From AP-15 sp963700195 (GTDB lineage: Bacteria > Pseudomonadota > Alphaproteobacteria > ATCC43930 > CGMCC-115725): a stretch of DNA of 64,000 bases. The position numbers and the translations under genes were made by a program. Below are positions 55,203-63,875 of this stretch, piece after piece. Position 1 is the first letter of the stretch, and each line of letters opens with the position of its first letter. Where the stretch lies: assembly GCA_963700195.1 (NCBI GenBank), contig CAVOWQ010000030.1:114945-178944 (forward strand). The letters are read 5' to 3'. The notes under the pieces were generated by a model that saw nothing but the letters and a program-made list of their open reading frames with translations, ran no database searches and was not told the origin of the DNA.

Positions 55203-56798
55203 TCATCCCGCCGCCGGAGCGAGGCGGAAGCGGCAATCGGTATCGCGGGCGATCTGGTTGACGAGGTCGATCTCCCAGGCGAGATATTCGCGCATATAGC
55301 GCTCGCGCTCGGCCGGCCGGTCACGCGCCGACAACGCGACATCGTCGGGCTCGCTCGCAAGCGGCCCCATGCCGGCTTCCAGCGGCAGCCCCGCCGCTTT
55401 CCACGCTGCGGTGCCGCCGGCCAGCACCTTGACCGGCCGGCGAGTGTGAAGCTCGGCCGCGGCATAGCGGGCGATGGTTCCGTCTTCGCTGGTCAGCACC
55501 AGCTCGCCTTCCTCCGGCAATTTGTCGAGCGCCGCGGCGAGGCGGGCACGGATCGCAAACCAGGCTCCCGGAATATGGCCCTGCCGGTGTTGCCGGCTCA
55601 GCGCCAGATCGACGACGACGGCGGGGTTCGCGCGAAGCTCCGAGGGCTGGACCGACGCCGGCTCGGGACCGGCAAGCGGGAAGAAGTCGCTTTTCGCCGC
55701 CGGTGCGCCGCGCTCCAACTCCCCGCCCTCCAGCCCGCCATCGAGCACCGCCGCATCCCATCCCATGCGGCGCAGCCACGACGCCGTCATCCGCGCCCTG
55801 ACGCCTGTGTCGTCGACCAGCACGATGCGGGCGCCCCAGACGCCGAGCCAGCTGTCTGTTTCTTGCACCAATTGGCCGCCGGGAGCCATCGCAGACCCCG
55901 GCAGATGGCCGGCGCGGTACTCTGCGGGGTCGCGAACATCCATCAGGTACAGGGTGCGCCGGTCGGCCTCGCGCTGCCACTCTGCGAGCTTGGCGCGGTC
56001 GATGACCGGCACCCCATAGCGCCGGGCCACGGCCTCGGCGCGCTGCCGCGCCGCAGCGACACCCTCGGCCGAGACTTCCGGGGCGCGCCGGGTTGCGTCC
56101 GACACGACGCCGAGCCCGGCGAGGTGCCAGGCCATCGTGCCGTCCTTCAATGAGACGACACGGTTCGGCACGCCGGCATCGATCAGGGACTGCGCGCCGA
56201 TGATGCTGCGCGTGCGTCCGCCGCAATTGACGACAACAAAGGTGTCGGGTGACGGCACCAATTCCCGGAAGCGATAAACGAGCTCGGCGCCGGGCACGCT
56301 GATCGCGCCGGGGATCGTGTTCGAATGGTATTCCTCGTAGGACCGGCTGTCGAAGATCGCCATCGGCTCGCCGCGCTTCTGGCGCTCGGCGAGCTCCTCG
56401 GCGCTGATCCACGGCGTGCCGTATTCGTGCTCGACGACCTCGGCGAAGGCCTTGCTCGGCACGTGCACGCCGCTATAGACCGGGAACCCGGCAGCCTCCC
56501 ACGCCGCGACACCGCCGGCCAGCACGGAAACATCGCTATAGCCGCCTTCGATCAGCCGAGCCGCCGCGCGCTCGGCCAGTCCCTCGCCGTCATCGCAGAC
56601 GACGATCGGCACCGACCGCCGCGGCAACAGCCCCGGCGCAATCAATTCGAGCCGCGAGAGCGGCAGGCACGACGCCATCAGCAGATGCCGCTCGTGAAAG
56701 CTCCCCTCCTCGCGCGCATCGACGATCGCGATCTCGCCGCCCGAACGAAACCGCTCGCGCAATTCCGCCGCCGTTATCTCACGAGGCGTTCCCACCAT
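55203..56798 (-). CDS. Four-domain rhodanese-like sulfurtransferase
   Basis: A 531-residue protein of four rhodanese domains: about 8-110 (ITAAELRERFRSGGEIAIVD), 125-240 (ISAEELAERQKRGEPMAIFD), 275-375 (RTLYLMDVRDPAEYRAGHLP) and 395-490 (RQHRQGHIPGAWFAI). The active loops read CDDGEG and CGGRTR in domains 1 and 2, but DDTGVR and SEDGT in 3 and 4. Two domains therefore have a catalytic Cys and two do not. The start at 56798 follows GGAGGG. Sulfur transfer by domains 1 and 2, with binding or regulatory roles for the others, is the likely division. Diverges from the DUF35 gene. Confidence 0.88.
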   Translation of the reverse strand: MVGTPREITAAELRERFRSGGEIAIVDAREEGSFHERHLLMASCLPLSRLELIAPGLLPRRSVPIVVCDDGEGLAERAAARLIEGGYSDVSVLAGGVAAWEAAGFPVYSGVHVPSKAFAEVVEHEYGTPWISAEELAERQKRGEPMAIFDSRSYEEYHSNTIPGAISVPGAELVYRFRELVPSPDTFVVVNCGGRTRSIIGAQSLIDAGVPNRVVSLKDGTMAWHLAGLGVVSDATRRAPEVSAEGVAAARQRAEAVARRYGVPVIDRAKLAEWQREADRRTLYLMDVRDPAEYRAGHLPGSAMAPGGQLVQETDSWLGVWGARIVLVDDTGVRARMTASWLRRMGWDAAVLDGGLEGGELERGAPAAKSDFFPLAGPEPASVQPSELRANPAVVVDLALSRQHRQGHIPGAWFAIRARLAAALDKLPEEGELVLTSEDGTIARYAAAELHTRRPVKVLAGGTAAWKAAGLPLEAGMGPLASEPDDVALSARDRPAERERYMREYLAWEIDLVNQIARDTDCRFRLAPAAG

Positions 56799-56822
56799 CG
56801 CACCCTCCATACCGCGTTCCCT

Positions 56823-56893
56823 CCTCCGCCACACCGGCGGAGGCCGGTGCCCATGCTTGGAGTAGATCCCGGCCTTCGCCGGGAAGACAAGGA
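56823..56893. repeat. Palindromic element, family B relative
   Basis: CCTCCGCC/GGCGGAGG stem followed by ATCCCGGCCTTCGCCGGGA, a stem typical of alphaproteobacterial intergenic palindromes with CCCG-CTTTCGCGGG-like cores. It is located between two divergent genes and may include or insulate their promoters. Confidence 0.55.
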
Positions 56894-56981
56894 GGGACAT
56901 TCTGGCAAAGCGCATTCCCGTTTGCCCGAATTCTCGGCACGCGTCAAAGTCGCTGTCGTGATGCTTGAGGAGATGGGAAGA

Positions 56982-57392
56982 ATGTCCGAAGGAAGACGCG
57001 CGCGGCCGCAGCCGACACCGGAGACGCAGCATTTCTGGGACGGCACGCGGGCGGGCGAATTGCGCCTGCAGCGCTGCAACGCCTGCGGCAAGGTGTATTT
57101 CCCGCCGCGGCCGTTCTGCCCCGCCTGCGCCGCGCGCGACGTCGCGGTGTTCGCGGCGAGCGGCAAGGGCCGGCTCTACTCCTATGTGATCCACCACCGC
57201 CCGGTGCCGGGCTTCACGCCGCCCTATGCGATCGCCGTCGTCGAGCTCGACGAGGGGCCGCGCATGATGACCAACATCACCGGCTGCCCGCAGACCCCCG
57301 AGGCATTGCAGCTCGACATGCCGGTCGAGGTCGCCTTCGAGAAGCTCGACGACGAGATCACCCTCCCCCTCTTCCGCCCGGCGCGGAGGTGA
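56982..57392 (+). CDS. DUF35 zinc-ribbon/OB-fold protein, thiolase partner
   Basis: A 136-residue acyl-CoA-associated OB-fold protein. The rubredoxin-like zinc ribbon is CNACGKVYFPPRPFCPAC (about 25-45). The OB-fold includes GRLYSYVIHHRPVPGFTPPY and AVVELDEGPRMMTNI. Such proteins form complexes with thiolase-like partners encoded next door, and here the stop overlaps the possible GTG start of the thiolase. The ATG at 56982 is chosen for its purine-rich lead; an in-frame ATG at 56961 is possible. Confidence 0.88.
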   Translation: MSEGRRARPQPTPETQHFWDGTRAGELRLQRCNACGKVYFPPRPFCPACAARDVAVFAASGKGRLYSYVIHHRPVPGFTPPYAIAVVELDEGPRMMTNITGCPQTPEALQLDMPVEVAFEKLDDEITLPLFRPARR

Positions 57393-57397
57393 ACGCG

Positions 57398-58543
57398 ATG
57401 AAGCCGAAATCGATCGCCATCGTCGGCGCCGCCGAGACCACCCGGCTCGGCGTCATCCCCGACATGTCGCAGATCCAATTGCATGCCGACGCCGCGCTCA
57501 ACGCGATGGCCGATGCCGGCCTCAAACCCGCCGACATCGACGGCATCGCGACCGCCGGCGAGACGCCGGTGACGGTCGCGCATTATCTCGGCCTCACCCC
57601 GAAATGGGTCGACGGCACCGCGGTCGGCGGCTGCTCGTTCATGATCCATGTCCGCCACGCCGCCGCGGCGATCGCCTCGGGGCTCTGCGAGACGGTGCTG
57701 ATCACCCATGGCGAGAGCGGCCGCTCCGGCGTCGGGCGCACCCGCAATGTCGTCGCGCCGACCAGCCTCGCCGGCCAGTTCGAGCAGCCCTATGGGCCGA
57801 TGGGGCCGCCGACTTTGTTCACGATCCCGGTGCTGCGCTACATGAAGACCTATGGCCTGACGCACGAGCAACTGGCGATGGTCTCGGTCGTGCAGCGCGA
57901 ATGGGCCGCGCAAGAACCCGCGCGCCACCTTCAAGGACGCCGATCACCGTCGAGGATGTGCTGAACTCGCGGATGATCGCCTACCCGTTCCGCCTATTGC
58001 AGTGCTGCCTGGTGACCGACGGCGGCGGCGCCTTGATCCTGGTCGCGGCCGAGCGCGCCCGCGACTTCCCGCAAAAGCCGGTCTACCTGCTCGGCACCGG
58101 CGAGAGTCGTCGAGACGCCGATGGTCAGCCAGATGGAGGATTTCACCTCCTCGCGCGCCTTCCGCGTCGCCGGCCCCAAGGCCTTTGCCGAGGCCGGCAT
58201 CACCCACAACGACGTCGACCATCTGATGATCTACGACGCCTTCGCGCATCTGCCGATCTACGGCCTCGAAGATCTCGGCTTTGTGCCGCGCGGCGAGGCC
58301 GGCGCCTTCATCGCCGAGCGCAACACCGCCCCCGGCGGCAAACTGCCGCTCAACACCAATGGCGGCGGCCTCTCCTACATGCATTCCGGCATGTACGGCA
58401 TGTACGCCTTGCAGGAGAGCGTGCGCCAGATGCGCGGCATCGCCCCCGCCCAAATCCCCGGCGCCAAGATCTCGGTCTGCCACGGCGTCGGCGGCATGTT
58501 CGCCGCCTCCGGCACGATCATCATGTCGAACGAGCCGCCATAA
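57398..58543 (+). CDS. Thiolase-family protein (SCP2/acetyl-CoA acetyltransferase-like; three frameshifts)
   Basis: About 380 residues. KSIAIVGAAETTRLGVIPDM opens it; VDGTAVGGCSFMIHVRHAAA carries the loop where thiolases have their nucleophilic Cys. NVVAPTSLAGQFEQPYGPMG, HNDVDHLMIYDAFAH, LPLNTNGGGLSYMHSGMYGM and CHGVGGMFAASGTIIMSNE complete a DUF35-linked thiolase. Surplus bases near 57911, 57946 and 58107 cancel to restore the frame. Comparison with the decayed second copy confirms the last two. GGAGG precedes the ATG. With DUF35 it probably condenses or cleaves an acyl-CoA, perhaps of steroid or branched type. Confidence 0.85.
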
Positions 58544-58607
58544 GCGGACGCCTCGTACTATGCGCGCCCAACGGGCTTTTCCTCGGTGTCACTCATTCTT
58601 CTTCGCA

Positions 58608-58629
58608 GAGTGTGAGGTAGTTCACACTC
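58608..58629. promoter_or_regulatory. Perfect inverted repeat upstream of the haloperoxidase-like gene
   Basis: GAGTGTGA and TCACACTC are perfect eight-base arms around a six-base loop, 160 bases before the next start codon. It could be a repressor operator or a weak hairpin downstream of the thiolase gene. No T-run follows. Confidence 0.45.
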
Positions 58630-58790
58630 GCACTCTACCCGCGACGGTATTACGGCATCGTGACACAAGAGCTCTGGCGCTCAGTTCACGTTCCACCGGA
58701 TGGCAACGCCGAACCTGATCCGGCGTCACGCTGATAGAAATACTTGCCTTGCCAGAGGTGTGTCGTCGGACACTGTTCAAGGAGGCAAAT

Positions 58791-60071
58791 ATGCGCGCTT
58801 TGATGGTCCACACAATGAGCCGATCGATTTCGGCCGTCATAATCGGAGCCTGGGGTGTAGTCGGCGGCGCTGTGCCGGCGTGCGCCAACGTCATCACCGA
58901 TTGGGACGAGAAGGCGGTAGCCGTCGTTATGCCACCAACAGGGCCTGCCGGCGTGACACCGGTGGTCTACCAGGCTCAGCGTGTGATGGGGATGGTTCAC
59001 GCCGCGATGTTCGACGCGGTCAATTCGATCGAGCGGCGCTATCGACCGTATCTGGTGCAGCCGCCGGCCGACCCCGCCACGTCGAAGGAAGCAGCGGCTG
59101 CCGCGGCGGCCGCCGCGGTACTGGCGGCCGCTGATCAAAAGACCGCGGATGAAACGAAGGGAGCCCTCGCCGCCTACCTCGCGACGATTCCCGATGGCAA
59201 AGCGAAAACGGATGGCGTCAAGCTCGGCGAGGCGGTCGCGGCAAAGGTCTTGGAGGCCCGGGCGAACGACGGCCACGACGCACCCGATGCCTACCGGCCG
59301 AGGACCACGCCTGGCGTCTATGTGCCGACACCGATCACGGCGGCCTCGATGTGGCCAAACGTAAAGCCGTTCGCCATGACCAGCCCGTCCCAATTTCGCC
59401 CAAACCCGCCGATTTCGCTGGAGAGCACGGAGTGGGCAACAGACTACAACGAGCTCAAAGACTATGGTGGAAAGATCAGTGCGAAACGGACCGCCCAGCA
59501 GACCGAGACCGCCCGGTTCTGGCTCATGGCCGGTCCACCGGCGTACCATCCGTTCCTCCGCCAGCTCGTGACCGCAAAGCAGATGAGTGTTGGCGACAGC
59601 GCGCGGTTCATGGCGCTCGCGGCGGTTGGGCTCAACGACGCGCTCATTGCTGTGTTCGACGCCAAATACCATTACAACTTCTGGCGGCCAATTACGGCAA
59701 TTCGCAACGGCGATATTGATAACAACCCGGCCACTGAGCGTGAGGCGACTTGGCAGCCGATCGACAACACGCCGATGCACCCGGAATACCCGTGTGCGCA
59801 TTGCATCCTGAGCGGCACCGTCGCGGGTATTATCAAGACGGAATTCGGAACCGTAGACATTCCCGAGATCGCGGTTACCAGCGCGACGGCACCTGGCGTG
59901 ACGCACCGCTGGACCAACATGACGGCTTTTGTGGAAGAGGTTGCAAATGCTCGCATCTGGGCCGGCTTTCATTACCGCTCCTCAACCCGCGTCGGGACGG
60001 GTATGGGGTATCAGATCGGTGAATACGTCGTGAAAAGCGTGATGCAGCCAGCCGCGGCGGCTTCACGATAA
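58791..60071 (+). CDS. Exported vanadium haloperoxidase/PAP2-family protein
   Basis: A 426-residue protein. A signal peptide (about 1-33, ending AVPACA) leads to a helical PAP2/chloroperoxidase domain. The Lys/Arg region is in YHYNFWRPITAIR (about 305). The motif that usually reads HPEYPSAHS is here HPEYPCAHCILSG, with both Ser replaced by Cys. The distal His is in WAGFHYRSSTRVG. AAGGAGGC precedes the ATG. It is probably periplasmic. Vanadate-dependent halide oxidation is possible but the Cys changes cast doubt. It is bracketed by a thiolase gene and that gene's decayed copy. Confidence 0.83.
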   Translation: MRALMVHTMSRSISAVIIGAWGVVGGAVPACANVITDWDEKAVAVVMPPTGPAGVTPVVYQAQRVMGMVHAAMFDAVNSIERRYRPYLVQPPADPATSKEAAAAAAAAAVLAAADQKTADETKGALAAYLATIPDGKAKTDGVKLGEAVAAKVLEARANDGHDAPDAYRPRTTPGVYVPTPITAASMWPNVKPFAMTSPSQFRPNPPISLESTEWATDYNELKDYGGKISAKRTAQQTETARFWLMAGPPAYHPFLRQLVTAKQMSVGDSARFMALAAVGLNDALIAVFDAKYHYNFWRPITAIRNGDIDNNPATEREATWQPIDNTPMHPEYPCAHCILSGTVAGIIKTEFGTVDIPEIAVTSATAPGVTHRWTNMTAFVEEVANARIWAGFHYRSSTRVGTGMGYQIGEYVVKSVMQPAAAASR

Positions 60072-60274
60072 CGAGTGCCCTTGCCGGGCTCCTCGAAGCG
60101 AGTCCGGTAGAGCGGCGGCAGCACCGGAACCTTTGTGACGATGATCCCCTCGGGACCGGGCGCACCCGCAATGTCGTGGCGCCGACCAGCCTCGCCGGCC
60201 AGTTCGAGCAGCCCTATGGGCCGATGGGGCCGCCGACTTTGTTCACGATCCCGGTATTGCGCTACCTGATATTT

Positions 60275-60355
60275 CCCGTCGCCCCCGCGAAAGCGGGGGC
60301 CCAGGAGCGAGTGACGGGCCCCGGAGCTCTGGGTTCCCGCTTTCGCGGGAACGAC
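60275..60355. repeat. Palindromic repeat family B, copy 1
   Basis: CCCGTCGCCCCCGCGAAAGC at the left and GCTTTCGCGGGAACGACG at the right, with GGGGGCCCAGG inside. It stands where the intact thiolase has ATGAAGACCTATGGCCTG. This is the element type that reads as SRFRGND when translated. Confidence 0.88.
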
Positions 60356-60635
60356 GAAATAAACGACGAGCAATTGGCGATGGTCTCGGTCGTGCAGCGC
60401 GAATGGGCGGCGAAAACCCGCGCGCCACCTTCAAGACGCCGATCACCGTCGAGGATGTGCTGAACTCGCGGATGATCGCCTACCCGTTCCGCCTGCTGCA
60501 GTGCTGCCTGGTGACCGATGGCGGCGGCGCGTTGATCCTGGTCACCGCCGAGCGCGCCCGCGACTTCCCGCAGAAAGGCCGGTCTACCTGCTCGGCACCG
60601 GCGAGAGCGTCGAGACGCCGATGGTGAGCCTTCCT

Positions 60636-60715
60636 CGTCATTCGTGCGAAAGCGGGAATCCAGCGCTCCAAGAGTTCCGCGGCTGCCCTGGACCCCCGCT
60701 TTCGCGGGGGCGACG
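60636..60715. repeat. Palindromic repeat family B, copy 2
   Basis: CGTCATTCGTGCGAAAGCGG at the left and CCGCTTTCGCGGGGGCGACG at the right. It replaces about 15 bases of the thiolase copy just after GATGGTGAGCC. It is in the opposite orientation to copy 1, judging by the shared GGAATCCAGC/GGGCCCAGG arms. Confidence 0.87.
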
Positions 60716-61196
60716 AAAAAGGGCACCTCCTCGCGCGTTCCGCGTCGCCGGCCCCGCCGCATTTGCCGGGGACAACTGCCGCGCGAGCGACGACCACGAC
60801 GCCGTTGCCATACTCGCTGGACTCGCGAACGGAGCCGACGATCGGGCGGACGGTCAGCTTTGATGGAGATGGCGATACCCGATCTCAACCGATAACACCA
60901 ACGGCGGCGGCCAAGTCATACATGCTCGGTCCCAAGTACCGCATGAACCCGCTGCAGGAGAGCGTGCGCCGGATGCGCGGCACCGCCCCCGCCCAAATCC
61001 CCGGCGCCAAGATCTCGGTCTGCCACGGCGTCGGCGGCATGTTCGCCGCCTCCGGTACGATCATCATGTCGAACGAGGCACCTTAAGCCGCGATGTTCAC
61101 GCGCCATTGCTTTGTTAGCCAGCGGTACCTAAAACGGCGTCATCGCTCCTTCGGCCGGGCTTCTCCGATTTCTTGGGCGCCTCAATTGGTCTCGCG

Positions 61197-62612
61197 ATGG
61201 TCCGGAAGCTGAAACTCTCGCTATGGCCGTCGCTGGTGTTGGCGGCCCTCTTGGTCGGGCTTTGCCGGGCGGTCCTCGGGCAAGGCGATGCGGATTTAGA
61301 AGCGCCGGGTTTGGCGCCTTTTCCCGCTACTTTGGCCGGCGGCACGGTGACGCTGTTTCAGAACGTCCGCATCTTCGACGGCAAGAATGGTGCGCTGTCG
61401 GCTCCCTCCGATGTGCTGATCAGAGGGAACATCATCGAGCGCATATCTGCGAGCCCGATCACTGTCGATGCGATACCCAATGTCCGTATCATTGCGGCCA
61501 ACGGGCGCGTGTTGATGCCGGGCCTGATTGACGCGCACTGGCATGCGTTCATGGCGGCGACACCTCAAATGCTGCTGATGACCGCCGACCCCTCCTACCT
61601 TCATCTGTTGGCTGCGCGACAGGCTGAAGCGACCTTGATGAGAGGTTTCACCACTGTGCGCGACCTTGGTGGCCCGGTGTTCGGGCTCAAGCGCGCCATC
61701 GACGAAGGGGTGATGACTGGTCCGCGCATCTATCCCTCAGGCGCTTTCATCTCGCAAACCTCAGGGCATGGAGATTTTCGCTTCCCCTTCGAGGTTCCGC
61801 GCACGCTGGGCGGGCCGTTGAGCCATTCCGAGGTCGAGGGTATCGCAGCCATTGCCGACAGCCCCGATGAGGTCCGGCTGCGTGCGCGAGAGCAGCTGAG
61901 ACAGGGCGCAAGCCAGATCAAGCTGATGGCGGGCGGTGGCGTCGCCTCGCCATACAATCCGATCGAATCGACCCAGTACACCGAGCCGGAGATTCACGCC
62001 GCGGTTGAAGCGGCCGAAAATTGGGGCACCTATGTGACCGTGCACGCATACATTCCGCGGGCGATCCGACAGGCGGTCGCGGCCGGCGTCAAGTGCATCG
62101 AACACGGTCATCTGATCGACGAGCCCACTGCCGAGCTGCTGGCGGATAAGGGCATCTGGTGGAGCTTGCAGCCCTTTACGTATGATGAAGACGTATTGGC
62201 GACATTGGGCCCGGTGTCCCGCAAGAAGGCGCTGGAGGTTTTCGCCGGAACGGACAATGCATACAAATTAGCGAAGAAGTACAAGATAAAGACCGCTTTT
62301 GGCACCGATATTCTGTTCGATGCGAAGATTGCCAGCCGGCAAGGTTCGATATTGGCCAAGATGGTTCGCTGGTACACGTCTGCCGAGGCGCTCAAGATGG
62401 CCACCGCGGACAATGGCGAGCTGATGGCCCTCTCCGGGTTTATCAATCCCTATCCCGGCAAGCTTGGTGTCGTCGAAGAGGGCGCACTCGCAGATCTGCT
62501 ACTGGTCGATGGCGATCCGCTGGAAGACATCAAGCTCATCGAAGACCCCGACAAAAACTTTCTGGTCATTATGAAGGACGGCACAATTTACAAAAATGCC
62601 CTGCCCAAGTGA
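61197..62612 (+). CDS. Exported amidohydrolase (imidazolonepropionase/Xaa-Pro dipeptidase-like)
   Basis: A 471-residue amidohydrolase-1 family protein. An N-terminal hydrophobic segment (LSLWPSLVLAALLVGLCRAV) suggests export. LFQNVRIFDGKNGALSAPSD begins the composite beta-sandwich. Metal and catalytic motifs are LIDAHWHAF (H-x-H), SQIKLMAGGG (bridging Lys), TVHAYIP, CIEHGHLID and FGTDILFD. The end EGALADLLLVDGDPLEDI is the family tail. The ATG at 61197 is used; a TTG at 61173 would add eight residues. Substrate is unknown (cyclic amides, peptides or organophosphates are hydrolysed by relatives). The frame is intact. Confidence 0.88.
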   Translation: MVRKLKLSLWPSLVLAALLVGLCRAVLGQGDADLEAPGLAPFPATLAGGTVTLFQNVRIFDGKNGALSAPSDVLIRGNIIERISASPITVDAIPNVRIIAANGRVLMPGLIDAHWHAFMAATPQMLLMTADPSYLHLLAARQAEATLMRGFTTVRDLGGPVFGLKRAIDEGVMTGPRIYPSGAFISQTSGHGDFRFPFEVPRTLGGPLSHSEVEGIAAIADSPDEVRLRAREQLRQGASQIKLMAGGGVASPYNPIESTQYTEPEIHAAVEAAENWGTYVTVHAYIPRAIRQAVAAGVKCIEHGHLIDEPTAELLADKGIWWSLQPFTYDEDVLATLGPVSRKKALEVFAGTDNAYKLAKKYKIKTAFGTDILFDAKIASRQGSILAKMVRWYTSAEALKMATADNGELMALSGFINPYPGKLGVVEEGALADLLLVDGDPLEDIKLIEDPDKNFLVIMKDGTIYKNALPK

Positions 62613-62780
62613 GGACTTTGTCCGAAAGTGCCGGATAATGACGTTTGTCATCGCACCGCTGGCATTGGTCGCGAGGTCGATGGCGGTGGAATGGCCGGCG
62701 GTGGGTCTGGGTGTCCGGGAGATGGCGCTGAGAACGCGATCCGGGTGTGGGCGCGGAGGAAGGTGGCGGCGCTGCGATTC

Positions 62781-62805
62781 GAGCGGCCTTGCGGCCGCTC
62801 GTTTT
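62781..62805 (+). terminator. Likely intrinsic terminator after the amidohydrolase
   Basis: A perfect GAGCGGCC/GGCCGCTC hairpin with a TTGC loop, followed by GTTTT. It is 170 bases past the amidohydrolase stop and touches the stop of the converging lipoprotein gene, so it may serve both. Confidence 0.55.
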
Positions 62806-63086
62806 CATTGAGGCGGCGGCGGCGCCCCCCGGCGCCCGGCCGAGTAGCCCTCTTGGAAGGCCCTGTTCTGGGCCTGTCGGGAGCGATCGACGAGAAGCCC
62901 GCCGACCAGCCCGGCGCCCGCGCCGGCGGCCGCACCAAGGCCGGCGTTCCCGCCGATGGCGCCAAAAACGGCACCGACGCCGGCGCCCGCAGCGGTGCCG
63001 GTCAGCGCCCGCTGCTGGGTCGGCGTCATATCTGCGCAGGCAGCGAGCGGCACAGCGAGGGCCGCGAGCAGCAGTAACTTTTTCAT
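62805..63086 (-). CDS. Glycine-zipper lipoprotein
   Basis: A 93-residue protein. MKKLLLLAALAVPLAACADM is a lipoprotein signal with lipobox LAAC. The mature part holds repeated G-x3-G motifs (GTAAGAGVGAVFGAIGG, then GAAAGAGAGLVGGLLVD), the glycine-zipper type found in outer-membrane lipoproteins such as SlyB/YmgG relatives. It probably inserts in the outer membrane and supports envelope integrity. The tail is Pro-rich. It lies just downstream of the Rap1a-like gene in the same direction. Confidence 0.88.
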   Translation of the reverse strand: MKKLLLLAALAVPLAACADMTPTQQRALTGTAAGAGVGAVFGAIGGNAGLGAAAGAGAGLVGGLLVDRSRQAQNRAFQEGYSAGRRGAPPPPQ

Positions 63087-63107
63087 GGCGTTCCCTAGAG
63101 CGGTTGA

Positions 63108-63497
63108 TCAGCGCGATTGCGGACAGGGGTAGCGTTCGCTCAAGAAGCGGAACAACCCGTCGGTGGACGTGGCTGCCATGCGGTCCGGCGACGCGCGCGC
63201 CCATTGGACGAACTCGCTCAGCGCTTCGTTGCGAGTCGGCGGAGGATTGGGCATGCAGAACAGCTTGGGTCCGCGGAATGCAGCCATGTTCTGCATTTCC
63301 ACCAAGACCGCACCCTGTGCGAAGCCCTCGCAGAAATTGACGGCCGCCGTTCCGATCGCGTTATCGGGCGCCGCAGTACAAAGGTTGACCAAGTCGGCCG
63401 TGGTGGCGGCGCCGAAATTCGCTTCCGTCGCGGCATGCGGTGCACAAGGAGCGAGCAATACCAGCCCCGCAGCGACGGTCCATCCCTTGAATGTCAT
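63108..63497 (-). CDS. Exported Rap1a/Tai-family-like small protein
   Basis: A 129-residue protein. Signal peptide MTFKGWTVAAGLVLLAPCAP then HAATE. The mature part has Cys in VNLCTAAPDN, VNFCEGFAQGAVLVE, LFCMPNPPPTRNE and the end SERYPCPQSR, and resembles Rap1a/Tai immunity-family proteins, with two disulfides likely. In this family some members neutralise type VI amidase effectors, but many are of unknown role and no effector lies nearby. AAGGGCAG precedes the ATG at 63497. Confidence 0.75.
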   Translation of the reverse strand: MTFKGWTVAAGLVLLAPCAPHAATEANFGAATTADLVNLCTAAPDNAIGTAAVNFCEGFAQGAVLVEMQNMAAFRGPKLFCMPNPPPTRNEALSEFVQWARASPDRMAATSTDGLFRFLSERYPCPQSR

Positions 63498-63875
63498 GAC
63501 TGCCCTTCTCCTTAGAGGTAGAGAAACAATCGCCGATCGGTTGAATGATGAAAAGCGCCATTGTCGGAACCGGGCTCGCAAATTCAGAAAGAGCCGAATG
63601 CCGAGCCGAGCGCGATTACCGCGGCGAGCGCAATGATCGGACTTTGTCCATAAGAGCCTCGATTCTGATGCACTTAAGCGACACCCGCCTTTTTTAGGGT
63701 AAACAAGGACTTGCGACAGATTTCTTTGTTTGCAGAAAGCAAAAGGGGGACGCAGCGGTTGACCGGATCGTGTGGGTGAAATAGCCTTGGGGTGACAGAT
63801 CTCTACAAATGCACGAGTGAGTTGCAGTTCTGTCGGTGTTTTCGCGTTGGCGTCACCGTAGGGAGGAGCTGCGTT
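63498..63875. other. Divergent intergenic region
   Basis: About 380 bases between the Rap1a-like gene and the terminal SDR gene, less GC-rich than the rest. I see GGGAGGAG just before 63876 and a T-rich stretch near 63690 (CGCCTTTTTTAGG), but no ORF or RNA gene that I can support. Confidence 0.45.

Larger units (their letters stand above)
60157..61086 (+). pseudogene. Decayed second copy of the thiolase gene
   Basis: Begins abruptly inside the thiolase (GRTRNVV onward) and is nearly identical to 57730-57840, then to 57890-58120 and 58390-58543. The first third of the gene is missing. Two family B palindromes replace short segments (60275-60355 and 60636-60715). The middle is scrambled between about 60760 and 60940, but the end PAQIPGAKISVCHGVGGMF is kept. 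It cannot encode a thiolase. It gives a useful reference for the intact copy, since it lacks two of the surplus bases seen there. Confidence 0.9.

Noticed and set aside
13417..58110. Programmed ribosomal frameshifting as the explanation for split genes
   Set aside because: The joints share no slippery heptamer or following pseudoknot and affect unrelated gene families, which is better explained by sequence errors.
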